The position numbers and the translations under genes are program-made. A stretch of 64,000 bases of DNA from positions 9,746,001 to 9,810,000 of the forward strand of contig NC_051106.1 in NCBI RefSeq assembly GCF_901709675.1, read 5' to 3'. The DNA is from Syngnathus acus (taxonomy: Eukaryota > Chordata > Actinopteri > Syngnathiformes > Syngnathidae). Under the pieces are notes generated by a model. It was given only the letters and a program-made list of their open reading frames with translations, did no database searches and was not told where the DNA came from. Positions 29,001 through 53,668 of this stretch are shown here, in pieces (the stretch's first letter is position 1; every line of letters begins with the position of its first letter).

Positions 29001-32000
29001 ATAAAACCAGTCCGGGCCTTATTATGGAGCGGTGACCATTGAGTTGGCAAATGTTCGAGAGGTGTCCCCATATTTTGTCCGTTTTATTTCGTACAACAAT
29101 GTTCTGCTCTCGATCTGCTGATTCACCCAAAGACAGAAACTCAAGTTTGTAATTACTTGGCATGACAAGACAACAAAAAAGAGCCCTGAGCTGTTTATGT
29201 TAATAAAATTCCCACTCTTAACAAGACAGCGCTTGCCTTGCATTTGCATCTTGAAGGACTCTGGAACCCATAAGTGGAAACATGTTGCTGCGGGTTCTGG
29301 GGAGGCCATTGGGGCTAACCCCAGGTCTTGGCCATATACACGCTAAATGGAGAGAGAGAAAAAAAAAAAAGCAAAGTTGTTGGGAAACTCCCCAAATCTT
29401 TCGTGCCAACACACATTGCTGGCCAAGTCTAGACTTGACAAACGACGACTCAAAAGACAGAGGTAGTAGCATTGGACCAGAAAGAAGGAAAAAAAAGAAA
29501 AGTTGAGATAAGTATAACTTTTGCTTTTAAGCACAGTCTTAGCCATACTCAAATAAAGATGACCAACAATAACTAAACCGATGATGACCTACCTACATGA
29601 ATGTTCCGACCACATCGTTTGCAATAACCATGACCAATTCCCATGAAGCTGGGACATTGCGTAATATACCGTATTTTCCGCCCTAAAAGGCGCACCTAAA
29701 AACCTAAAATTTTCTCAAAAGCCGACAGTGCGCCTTATAGGCCAGTGCGCCTTATATATGGATCAACTGATGAATTTGTTGATCCATACTGGTTGTACAC
29801 AGTGCTCTGCCAAAATGTTTCAGTACGTTTTAGTACGACTAATAAATTACAAGGTCGCATCGCTTCCCAGCATTACGGCAACTGTAGTCAGGGGGCGTCA
29901 CCGAATAGCTGTTGTACCCGCGAGGCTATTTCCTGTCAAAATAGGCTGCTCTGTTAATGTTTCGAGTAAATCTACGGATCGATATGGAAGGGAAACATAG
30001 GTAAGTAGTACCAATGCGTTAGATCGAACTTTAGTCAGTTCCGATCATTTTATAGGAGATCGTTTGAGAAACGCGATTGTTTACACTTTGCTGAGGCTCA
30101 TGGGAGATTGCGAGGTGAGGCTCGTGAGACTTTGCGGATGGCTAATGCTATTGCGATAGCTGCTATACGTACCAGGCTATTTCATGTCAAAATAGGCTGC
30201 TCTGTTAATGTTTCGAGTAAATCTACGGATCGATATGGAAGGGAAACATAGGTAAGTAGTACCAATGCGTTAGATCGAACTTTAGTCAGTTCCGATCATT
30301 TTATAGGAGATCGTTTGAGAAACGCGATTGTTTACACTTTGCTGAGGCTCATGGGAGATTGCGAGGTGAGGCTCGTGAGACTTTGCGGATGGCTAATGCT
30401 ATTGCGATAGCTGCTATACGTACCAGGCTATTTCATGTCAAAATAGGCTGCTCTGTTAATGTTTCGAGTAAATCTACGGATCGATATGGAAGGGAAACAT
30501 AGGTAAGTAGTACCAATGCGTTGGATCGAACTTTAGTCAGTTCCGATCATTTTATAGGAGATCGTTTGAGAAACGCGATTGTTTACACTTCGCTGAGGCT
30601 CGTGAGACTTTGCGGATGGCTAATGCTATTGCGATAGCTGCTATACGTACCAGGCTATTTCATGTCAAAATAGGCTGCTCTGTTAATGTTTCGAGTAAAT
30701 CTACGGATCGATATGGAAGGGAAATATAGGTAAGTAGTACCAATGCGTTAGATCGAACTTTAGTCAGTTCTGATCATTTTATAGGAGATCGTTTGAGAAA
30801 CGCGATTGTTTACAGAGGGCTCGTTGGTTATTGGCTAGTGGATGCATACCGCAACCCTAGTCAACCTCAGTTTGATGCAGTATAGCTTCTATTTTATGCG
30901 CCTTATAAGCCGGTGCGCCTTATATATGGACAAAGTTTTAAAATGGGCCGTTCATTGAAGGTGCGCCTTATAACCCGGTGCGCCTTTTAGGGCGGAAAAT
31001 ACGGTATATAAAAAAAAAAAAAAAAAAAAAGAGTAGTAGTACAATCATTTGAAATCCTTTTTAACCTACATCCAATATATAAATATTGAGCAATGTAATT
31101 AATATGCCAACAGACCAAAGAAGTAAAAAATCTGATGCAGTGTTTAACATTGCCAACCCCCCTAAAAACACTCACTGAATTTGTCAATTTAAAAAAAAAA
31201 AAAAAAGAAGAAAAAGTATATTATGCAAGAGTATTCTAGGCAAGGGATTTAACTGGTATTGCTGTCCACCTCCACTCCCTTCCTGCCTCTGTCTTTGTCA
31301 TTTCCTCCTCTTTGGTCACCTCTCTGTTCCCAAAATGCTCGTCACTCCACTGTCCCCTCCACCCATGCAATACTGAAAAGAGCCATCACGGCCTTTTAGC
31401 TGAAGGAGACTGAGTTGAAGACCAAAAGGAATCAAGCCGCCCCTTTCTTAAGAGAATATTAGCTCCATTAGGATGAGTTGTCAAAAGCAATATTCGTACA
31501 AAGCTATTAAGCAACAAATGATGCCAATAGGCTGAATTGGGGTGGGGTGGGGTGGGGGAATCAGAGGATAACATCATGACAAATTCACAAAAAAGCTTTC
31601 ACCCACCAGACGCTATTACTGGAGAACATGATGTAAAAATCTGACGTCAATGGAAAATGGAAAAAAAGAGGGGGGAGAAAAAAAAAAAAAGAGACATGTT
31701 TTCTTCCAGTTGTAGCATTTGGGCACCATGTTCTCACATCGTCAAAAGAACAGGACACTGAGGTTACAATTTTAAATCAAATGTTACCCACTCAGTACAA
31801 CCAAACATTTCACTGTAGTTACAAATAGTTACTTCTATCAAAAAAAGGACTTTAAAAGGAAACTATGAGCTTCTATGTTTGTTGTGTATACGTAGATACA
31901 AAATATATAACGTATATAACTCTGCAAAAAAATATGAGGCCTACGTGAATAATAGTAGTATATGGCAATAAAAGACCCATTGTGAGTGCAACTAAGATAT

Positions 32001-35000
32001 GTCTGCCATCTTGTGGTGATTGGTGATATTACAACTTAAAATTACAGTCGCAGATTGGCATACATAAAATATTTTCTTTGGATTTCCCTGGGTTTTTTTT
32101 ATATTGAATGTGTATCAGTATTTATTTATTTATTTATTTATTTATTTTTTAAATGCCCTCCCCCCTTTTTTTTTTTTAACTGAACAAGGGGCGCCACAAA
32201 GAGCGTGGTTGCGGGCCGTCCACCAGCTGCCCATCCCTGCTCTAGGATTAATAAAACCAGAATATTAATGTTTTAGCGTGGGGGTAAGGTTTAAAAGTGC
32301 AAGGGAGGATACGCATACTGAATGTGTAAAGGAAAAATGAATTGAGCCAGACTAGAAGAGCTCTGGCAGCAAAATTACAAATATAAGAAGACAAAACTGT
32401 ATGTGAGAAAATAAACACGCAAAGAGCTGCCAAGCACTGGCTCAGCAGAGGTACTTCCCCTTATGTGCACAGCTGGATTTATGAGACAGTGAGCAATACT
32501 CCCCTCTTCTCTCCCAGACTCTGACACAAGCAGGGGAATTTAGCTGTTTTATGCTAGGCTGCTGCAAAAATAGCTGCTTAAAATACAAATATTAATTAGA
32601 CAACACCAGCCTGATACGGTTCAAAACTATACTCTGTAAAATCCAAACAATATTAAAAAAAAAAATGGAGTTCCATGTAGGGTGAGAATGAGAAAGCACC
32701 ATGAGATGCCAACAATATACAGGAGACAAATCATTTCAAGAAAATGTGTCTCCACCGGATGATTTACTAAACCTGGATACGCACCGGTAATTCTGAAGGT
32801 TCAGGTAGAAACTCAGCATCTTCTCCAAATATAAAATCTGGAGGCAGTTCGGGATAGCAGGCATTAAATATAATATCCCCTAGGGAAGAAAAAAAAAAAA
32901 AGAGATGAAAACAGATTAGTTTAATGACTCACAGAGTGTAAAATACCCTTTTGACTTTGGAAACAAAAATTGGCAATAGTCTGGAGTTTGGGAAAATGTC
33001 ATTTTGACCTTATTCTAGTTTCTTTCAGTTATTTCATTCTTGTAATCAGTTTCGAAATGGTTTTTAGTAGTATAAAAAAATGATTGGATAAATGGATGGT
33101 TGTGACATGGAAAACAAAAACAGAATTAAGGTCACAACACACGACAACTGAGTCTGACATAAAATGTCATTTTAAAACAGTTGTGTTTGTGCCCTAGGTT
33201 CTGTGGATTTAAGCACCGAAATTAATGAGCCAACTTGACATTTTGGAGTAAAGGAAATAAAGTTCATAGATACAAAAATAGTCAAGCTAAACAAATAATG
33301 TGAATCAAATTTCAAGTATTACATTCATGCACTGAAAAATAGCAAAGCAATTTGCCAGATGGCATGATTTCGACTAAGAAAGGAAGCCACATAACGTTTT
33401 AATAATGCTGGATCACAATGTTCTGATATGTTGCGCAATTCTATTTAGGTGAATGGGTCTGTTGAGTTCTGCTTTTTTGGTCACTCTGACGACAGGAGGA
33501 AGAGACACACTTAAACGTATAGATGGAAATTTCCAGCGGAGAGGACTCAAATAGACAAGAGGATGTGTTGTGGCGATACAGAGGAAATAAAAAGTCTACA
33601 CACCCCTGTTCAAATGCCAGGAACAAAAAATGAGATCAAAATAAATCATTTCAAAACCATTAATGTGACCTTTAACCTGCACAAGTCATTGAAGAAAAAA
33701 AAAAGGATATATTTTGGAGAGGTAAAGTAGACTGAGATAATGTGGTTGCACAAATGTGCACACCTTTTAACTGAGGATGTGGCTGGATTCAGAACGAATC
33801 ATTCCAACTCTTAAATGGGAGTCAGCACACACTTACCACCAACTCGGGCATCTGTACTATACTACCCGAAATCTGCAAAGGCAGGTCACAGGGTCTTATT
33901 ATGCATGAGGGGAAAAAAAAAATCCCCAAATTGCTGTTTAGTTGTACCAGGAAACGTGGTGGCGTGGCGTGGCTGCATTTGAATTAATGATGCTTAGATG
34001 TGTGCGGGGTGTACCAAGCTTTGGCACGCTAGAAGTGGGACGGTCCATAAACTGGCCAACCTGCAGCCCTGCATCCTTGATTAAACAAACATTCGTCCTC
34101 AGGCCAAAAAGCACAGGAAAGAAGTGTAGAACAGCTGCAGAGATTTCACGTGCCACGGACGAATGCCAATGGCCTGTTTTTGTTTACTTGCAGCCTAAAC
34201 GGCTCCAAGAGCTGAAGACGTATTCCAAAAATTTTCCTTCAACTTTCTATTATTTTAAGTCACAAACTTACCATGTAGAAAAAAAAAAAAAAAAAGAACA
34301 TTTTTCTTGCATTCACTTTTTCTTCTGGTGCAGATGAGTGTGGCTTCGTGGAGCTGGGAGTATGCTAGGTTTTGTTGGGTCTGAGTGTTAGGGGGAGGGG
34401 CCAGACACTCAGAGTGCAGCACAGCACAGACACAGCAAAAAAGTGCGACAGAACCTCCTCGGAACAAAAAAAGTTCATCTATTACTCGCAAATTGACTGA
34501 TTTCTCAGTGGCTCGATTAATCAGGCTGAGGAATGGGTCGATCTCCATTTACGGCCAATGTTTGGATGGCTTTCGATTGATTTTCAACTTCTCCAAGCTT
34601 CTCAATTGCTTGTTTTCCACTTATATACAACTGTTTTGAATGTTGGCTAACACTTATTAAGTGTTGTCTTCACAAGCAAAACCCAAATCTGAAAATGAAC
34701 ACAGACATTTAGCGCTATGAATGGTTTCTAGAATAGTTGTAGGACACACCTGGCCAACAAAACATAGCTGTCAGTCGATATGTTTGCTCACTTAAAAAAG
34801 GAGTGGGTTCAAACAAAAGCTACTCTGTTCCGAGTTATGGATGCAGGTGTAAATACCTGGAAATAAAAGATGAAATACTGATTGTGGTTATTTTTAGGGC
34901 AAAGTCTGGCATGTTCTAGCCAGCTGAAAATGATTCCCCTTGTAAATATTTTCCCTTGACCATTCATGCAGTCATATATGCTTGTGCAATTACGTCTATG

Positions 35001-35560
35001 TTTACCTTTTGTACCTAATTAAAATGGTTCAGATAATTAATGGATGGACGCCGACAGAAAATGTTGGTGATATGACTAAGTTTTAGTACAAACTGTCATG
35101 CATGACAAATTCGATCAACTCAAAGCAGACGTATTGGTCAGTCTTCTCACATACATTTGAGGGTTTCTCCAGCATAGGGGATGTGAAGTTTGAAGCGATC
35201 GCAGCAAGGACCTGGGGTCAACGATGTACACCTGAAAATGGATGGTGACAATGTGAAACCAGATTTACATCCCACCTTGTATAAACAGTTTATGCTGCTT
35301 CGGCAATGTTTATAGCATAACTCTATACTTCATGAGAGGAGGAAAAATACACTTATTGACACGCGCTTCAGAAACCATTGTTACCCGAATTGTCATTATG
35401 ATCAGAAGTATGTGCAAAACTAGCAACCTTACCCGGTTTTGAGGTCTGTGACTTTGAGGCAGTTTGTGGAGTCCAGTCCCACCCGGCCATTCCGCACCAC
35501 GCTGCACAGCAAAGGTCGCAACTCCGGTGAGATCCTGTGCAGTGCAACTTCTGGAGACAT
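5191..35560 (-). CDS. babam2: BRISC and BRCA1-A complex member 2 (BRE/BRCC45), 11 coding exons
   Basis: Scaffold subunit shared by the nuclear BRCA1-A complex and the cytoplasmic BRISC complex. In both it bridges MERIT40 to the Abraxas/BRCC36 K63-deubiquitinase; this role is known for the family, not shown here. Coding exons in transcript order: 35560-35433, 35231-35155, 32879-32785, 26973-26779, 26416-26342, 15357-15248, 8918-8819, 5955-5885, 5734-5652, 5562-5409, 5254-5191. All introns are GT-AG, the phases agree, and the 1152 nt encode 383 residues, the length I recall for human BRE. The start [14 protein letters not shown], the segment [18 protein letters not shown] and MEIYAG in the fourth exon, SALHIPAF plus [10 protein letters not shown] in the seventh, and the C-terminal FANGKL are diagnostic. 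The protein has UEV-like folds without a catalytic Cys. A second in-frame ATG lies three codons upstream of the chosen start. The gene is intact. Confidence 0.97.
5409..5562 (-). CDS. babam2: babam2 coding exon 10
   Basis: 154 nt. It completes Val312 and encodes residues 313-362, including [20 protein letters not shown] and [17 protein letters not shown]. It ends with two bases of Lys363 before a GTAAGG donor. Confidence 0.95.
5652..5734 (-). CDS. babam2: babam2 coding exon 9
   Basis: 83 nt. It completes Met284 and encodes residues 285-311 ([20 protein letters not shown] then DFCFLVH) plus one base of Val312. The acceptor sits next to a CA/CAGG simple repeat in the upstream intron. Donor GTAGGA. 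Confidence 0.94.
5739..5777. repeat. CA then CAGG microsatellite
   Basis: A short CA run is followed by GCAG/GGCA units, immediately upstream of the babam2 exon 9 acceptor on the minus strand. Length variation here could alter the polypyrimidine context of that acceptor, which is inference. Confidence 0.85.
5885..5955 (-). CDS. babam2: babam2 coding exon 8
   Basis: 71 nt, residues 261-283 plus two bases of residue 284: [20 protein letters not shown] followed by HFG. The split codon resolves to Met284, where I recall Thr in human. Donor GTGAGT. Confidence 0.94.
5956..8818 (-). other. babam2: babam2 intron between coding exons 7 and 8
   Basis: About 2.9 kb with no exon recognised. It contains one copy of a dispersed retroposon-like repeat at 6110-6350 and several A/T runs, including a near-palindromic A/T stretch around 7717-7741. 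Confidence 0.75.
6110..6350 (-). mobile_element. Dispersed retroposon-like repeat, copy A
   Basis: This copy begins with AAAGTCAAAGTC, followed by a body containing CACATGCCAAGACACA, CCCACTATCCCACGGTGACA and a TAAATAAATAA-type stretch, and it ends near CATACAGCAG. Closely matching copies are at 47401-47530 and 57885-58130, all in the same orientation. The shared AAAGTC end and a variable opposite end suggest a non-LTR retroposon inserted on the minus strand with a TTTGAC-type 3' tail. The minus-strand open frame across it is a repeat artefact and not a gene. Confidence 0.7.
8819..8918 (-). CDS. babam2: babam2 coding exon 7
   Basis: 100 nt. It completes His227 and encodes residues 228-260, with [20 protein letters not shown] and the end VCQLLTNK. 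Acceptor TTCAACAG, donor GTAAAA. Confidence 0.95.
10505..10642. mobile_element. Short mariner-like MITE
   Basis: The left end TACGAGAGGTGTCAGAAAAG and the right end, read on the minus strand, TACAAGGTGTGTCAGAATAG, form imperfect terminal inverted repeats. The match continues into an ACAGGAC / CCAGGACT block. Both ends abut a TA, as expected for a Tc1/mariner target duplication. It is 138 bp long with no coding capacity. Confidence 0.65.
11034..11210. repeat. AC and TG microsatellites in opposite phase
   Basis: An AC-rich tract (11034-11057) is followed about 120 bases later by a TG run of about 18 units (11175-11210). The two tracts are complementary on one strand and could pair as a weak hairpin. 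Confidence 0.9.
15248..15357 (-). CDS. babam2: babam2 coding exon 6
   Basis: 110 nt, residues 191-226 plus two bases of His227. It carries [20 protein letters not shown] and the start of the linker to the second UEV-like fold. It follows the largest intron of the gene (about 11 kb) and has a canonical GTAAGT donor. Confidence 0.95.
17680..17727. repeat. ACGC tetranucleotide and GGC trinucleotide repeats
   Basis: About five ACGC units run into ACACAC, and then GGC units start at about 17713. The tract is CpG-rich within an otherwise AT-leaning intron. Confidence 0.85.
19959..20013. repeat. Long TG microsatellite
   Basis: About 25 near-perfect GT units with a single CG interruption near the right end. 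This is the longest dinucleotide run in the window. Confidence 0.95.
20513..20620. mobile_element. hAT-type MITE-like fragment
   Basis: The sequence starts TAGGGATGGGTACC and continues with CCTGGTACTAAACTGG. This resembles the ends of short hAT-family MITEs common in teleosts. The match is from memory, and the right boundary is not defined. Confidence 0.4.
24420..24450. repeat. ATT trinucleotide repeat
   Basis: About ten ATT units with one ATC interruption, preceded about 100 bases earlier by an A run of about 19 bases at 24306-24325. Confidence 0.9.
26342..26416 (-). CDS. babam2: babam2 coding exon 5
   Basis: 75 nt, phase 0, residues 166-190 ([20 protein letters not shown] followed by IYLLK). 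It joins Trp165 to Thr166 as in the vertebrate family. Donor GTAAGT. Confidence 0.96.
26417..26778 (-). other. babam2: babam2 intron between coding exons 4 and 5
   Basis: 362 bases with consensus splice ends. Nothing further recognised. Confidence 0.85.
26779..26973 (-). CDS. babam2: babam2 coding exon 4
   Basis: 195 nt, phase 0 on both sides, residues 101-165. It includes [32 protein letters not shown] and [12 protein letters not shown]. Acceptor TTTTTCCAG, donor GTAAGA. Confidence 0.96.
29668..31005. mobile_element. DNA transposon-like element with perfect TIRs and internal minisatellite
   Basis: The left terminus (29668-29696) starts ACCGTATTTTCCGCCCTAAA. The right terminus (30977-31005) is its exact reverse complement over 29 bp. 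GTGCGCCTTATA motifs occur as subterminal repeats just inside both ends (for example near 29728, 29747, 30899, 30916 and 30960). The flanks read AATAT on the left and ATATA on the right, so the target duplication is either ATAT or TA and cannot be fixed. The interior has no transposase; it is mostly a tandem array with a unit of about 251 bp. It is therefore a non-autonomous element lying within a babam2 intron. Confidence 0.8.
29923..30815. repeat. Minisatellite, about 251-bp units, 3.6 copies
   Basis: The anchor AGGCTATTTC recurs at 29923, 30174, 30425 and 30652, giving periods of 251, 251 and 227. The short interval lacks 24 bases around CATGGGAGATTGCGAGG. Units are almost identical, with only scattered substitutions, which implies recent expansion. 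Each unit contains ATAGGTAAGTAG, a perfect splice-donor-like string on the plus strand (GT at 30001, 30252, 30503 and 30730). Confidence 0.92.
32120..32146. repeat. TTTA tetranucleotide repeat
   Basis: About six TTTA units followed by a T run and then a C/T run at 32159-32179. Confidence 0.9.
32785..32879 (-). CDS. babam2: babam2 coding exon 3
   Basis: 95 nt that complete Trp69 and encode residues 70-100, including [20 protein letters not shown], a hallmark BRE segment. Acceptor CCCTAG, donor GTGCGT (a slightly non-consensus donor). Confidence 0.95.
32880..35154 (-). other. babam2: babam2 intron between coding exons 2 and 3
   Basis: About 2.3 kb. It contains a Tc1/mariner-type MITE at about 33585-33850 and A runs at 33909-33921 and 34278-34294. 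No exon recognised. Confidence 0.75.
33585..33850. mobile_element. Teleost Tc1/mariner-type MITE
   Basis: It begins AAAAAGTCTACACACCCCTG. Internal blocks are AAATCATTTCA, TTAATGTGACC, TTGCACAAATGTGCACACC and GTCAGCACACACTTACC. I recall this arrangement from abundant fish MITEs. The inverted terminal sequence GGGGTGTGTAGACTTTTTAT recurs as a fragment at 43203-43226. The right boundary is approximate. Confidence 0.6.
35155..35231 (-). CDS. babam2: babam2 coding exon 2
   Basis: 77 nt, residues 43-69 in part: [20 protein letters not shown] then GETLK. It is flanked by a TTTTCAG acceptor and a GTATGT donor. Gly43 is split at the 5' side and Trp69 at the 3' side. Confidence 0.95.
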
Positions 35561-35588
35561 GTTGGTCATTTTATCTACCCTGACAAGC
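35433..35588 (-). CDS. babam2: babam2 first coding exon (start codon 35560-35558)
   Basis: Encodes residues 1-42 plus two bases of Gly43, ending before a GTAAGG donor. An acceptor (TTCTTCAG) lies directly upstream at 35589, so 35561-35588 is 5' UTR and at least one non-coding exon should lie further right. The start [10 protein letters not shown] matches the family N terminus. An upstream in-frame ATG would add MTN. Confidence 0.93.
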
Positions 35589-37757
35589 CTGAAGAAAAAC
35601 AGAACAAATTTCAAAGGCGTGTTTGGCCTGATTTGATGTGGAGTGCACTATTTCATTGCATGTCAAATTTGACAGAAGAGTAGTGCATGACTATGTTAAT
35701 TCATTTATTGGTGCTATGGAATTGATTGAGCACACGAGAATAATATCCGTCACGGATTTAACTACAGACGATCCGGTCAGACATCAAGTTGTGAACTCTG
35801 GAATCTGTGATCAAGCAAATAAGCAATGCGGCTAGGGTTTAAGAGAAACCATTCTGATATTTACCTGGTTATTTATCTTGTAATACGGCTTTGAGGAAAT
35901 CTCAGCAGTTTTTCACCAAACGGTGGTATTTTATCATTAACATTTAAACGATCATATTTGCCAGTGTGGAATATACATTCGATGCTGTTAATTTAAATGT
36001 CATACTGTGTACATCATAATACCTGGAAAAGCTGGAATTAAATAACTTGAACGTTTATTTTCTTCGTTACTTCCGGATACATGTTGTTTGGGTCCACTTG
36101 AAAGACCCTGTTAAGTAGTCTACCATAACGCCTGTTTGAAAAGTATGTATTACAATGCCGATATACATGTTTCCATAGGTATACCTCTTCAATGGTCATA
36201 ACGAGTGATTTGATATGTTTTCAAGTTTTGGCTAAATTACTTGAAATTGATAAGCTTGTTTTTGTTATCAAATATTGCTATTCAGGCAATACTTTCCTCA
36301 TTGTAGCTGTCAATAATTGCTCACCGGGCGATGTACTTCGCCCAGCTTCTTCATTTTTAAACCAGAAAAGGTAAACATGTTTAGTATAATGTCCAATTTA
36401 ACTAGAATTGAGATTTTCATCCTCGACATGATATGCATGATATTTAGAAAGGTGCAACATGACTACTGGCACTTATGTTGGATTATGTGGACTGCGCGTG
36501 TTACCATTTTTAAAAGATGTACTTTTATTGCATGCACGAAGTTAATATTGAATTGTAGAGTGTTCGCTGCACAAATAATAAATCAAACATTGTACACGTA
36601 TAAAAGTTATATGAATTTAGTGAAATTATCATAATAATATGAGTTGTACTATTTCTTTTGCGATTCCCTTGAAGATATTAAATGTAAAGGCTTTTTCTAG
36701 ACATCCATACATTGCACATAAATCCAAACCTACATAAGATTGAAATAGTTTCAGCAATTTGTGGCTCCAATGTTTCGAATTTTAGTCAACAGGATGTTTT
36801 TAACTTGTGATCCTGAGCTAAAAGTAAACAAAGGTTTGCAGAGTAAACATGAATGTTAATAATATTATACAGCCAAATAAGATGACAAGGCCTGTCTTGT
36901 TTCATTCTTGAATCATGTAAATGTTTTGAATAATGTAAATGTTTTTAACCTAATGTAGAACTAGAGTAATCGACCAAATCTCATGGGATTCTAAGACTAT
37001 TCCTAAAATGGTTGTATTGTTTGTTTTAATTTATTCATTTGGCAGCGATGCAGTTTTGCCTGCGGATGAGTGAAACCCTTTGCATTGTAAATCAAGCTGA
37101 AATGGTCAGCGTTGACAGAGCAGTATTTAATCCTGCAAATAATTCCTTTTTGAAAATGATCGATCGGACAATGAATATGTGAAGATATGCTCCTGCATTA
37201 GAATCACTGGCTACTTCTCACATTTCCTTTGCAAAGACAATATGTTGTGAAATGTGGAAAAGTAAAGCATCATACAGCCAGCGGCCAGGCTTTCCAAATC
37301 CTCCTCTACCGAGGAAGAGATTTGAAGAGATTAACACACTAGCATTAGCTCCGATACAAGCTGAGGATTGAATTAATTAAAGTCTTTGCTTGGCTGCGAT
37401 GTGTTCATGTCGTCTAGTACTGAAGCCGCAACCCCCTACTGCCCCCCCCCCCCCCCACACACACACACACATGCCAGTGTGCTCACACACACTCAGATAT
37501 TACCAATATGACTGGATGTTGTCCAACTCAGTCAATGATGAAGGCTCTATTTTTACCTTTTGTTGTCTCGTCCATGTTCAAGCCTTTTAGTTTTGTAGGC
37601 TGTTGAGACACTTTTTACCTAAAATGTCCACGAGAAGTCCATTAAAAGGAATCCAGCATAAAGAAATGGATTTTTTTTTTTAAATCCTGAATGTGGTATC
37701 ATTTTATTATTCAGAAATGAGACATTTGAATAACACAAGTACTTGTCTTGACAGGTC
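35589..37757. promoter_or_regulatory. babam2 / rbks head-to-head intergenic region
   Basis: The two genes diverge from this 2.2 kb AT-rich segment, as they do at the human locus (recalled). The babam2 acceptor at 35589 and the acceptor-like CTTGACAG before the rbks start imply non-coding first exons for both genes within it. An ETS-type ACTTCCGG sits at 36069-36076. No CpG-island-like stretch is visible, so the start sites cannot be fixed. Confidence 0.6.
36069..36076 (-). promoter_or_regulatory. ETS/GABP-type motif (CCGGAAGT)
   Basis: This perfect CCGGAAGT on the minus strand lies about 0.5 kb upstream of the first recognised babam2 exon. ETS sites of this form are typical of housekeeping bidirectional promoters. 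The same motif occurs just upstream of mrpl33. Confidence 0.4.
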
Positions 37758-53252
<15,495 letters not shown>

Positions 53253-53411
53253 TGCCTTTCATTGGACACATCGACTTGCATTTTGATTCATGTGCTGCTT
53301 TTGAGCAATCTGAACAAGCGATGAAAGACCAATGACTGTGTGGAAAGTCAAAGTACAATGGAAGAGTCTTAAGTAATGCACACGAGTAAGTGAAAAGTCA
53401 TTGAAACAGCT

Positions 53412-53417
53412 TTTAAT
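53412..53417 (-). terminator. mrpl33: Candidate mrpl33 poly(A) signal
   Basis: ATTAAA on the minus strand about 200 bases past the mrpl33 stop codon. It is a variant hexamer, so less certain than AATAAA. Confidence 0.4.
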
Positions 53418-53488
53418 GTTGTGACACCCGACTGACAATGCAATTACTCATGTAATTATAGAATAGAACTTGTGGTTGACATGAAGAA

Positions 53489-53494
53489 AATAAA
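53489..53494 (+). terminator. rbks: Candidate rbks poly(A) signal
   Basis: AATAAA 237 bases after the rbks stop codon, the first such hexamer on the plus strand. Confidence 0.55.
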
Positions 53495-53618
53495 ACATGA
53501 AGGACTTGTTTATAATCAATATTTTACACCACAGAAGAGCAGACATTTTCTTTTGGAATCCACAAGGCAAATTGTTTCTTTAAACCTTGCAGGTTCATCA
53601 TCTGTGTTGAAGTCCATT

Positions 53619-53668
53619 TTAGACCGATCTGATCTTCCTCTTCTCAAAGAACAGGACGTGCTTGTTCA
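53619..53668 (-). CDS. mrpl33: mrpl33 terminal coding exon
   Basis: 50 nt. It completes Val50 and encodes NKHVLFFEKRKIRSV and a TAA stop at 53621-53619. Acceptor TTTTTTTTCAG. Confidence 0.94.

Larger units (their letters stand above)
26974..32784 (-). other. babam2: babam2 intron between coding exons 3 and 4
   Basis: About 5.8 kb. It contains the 1.34 kb inverted-repeat transposon with an internal minisatellite (29668-31005), a G run at 27458-27468, several A runs and a TTTA repeat at 32120-32146. No coding exon recognised. Confidence 0.75.
53253..53618. other. Convergent 3' UTRs of rbks and mrpl33
   Basis: Only 366 bases separate the two stop codons, and both genes read into this segment from opposite sides. 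Candidate poly(A) signals for the two genes lie past one another, so the mature 3' UTRs probably overlap as antisense tails. Confidence 0.75.
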
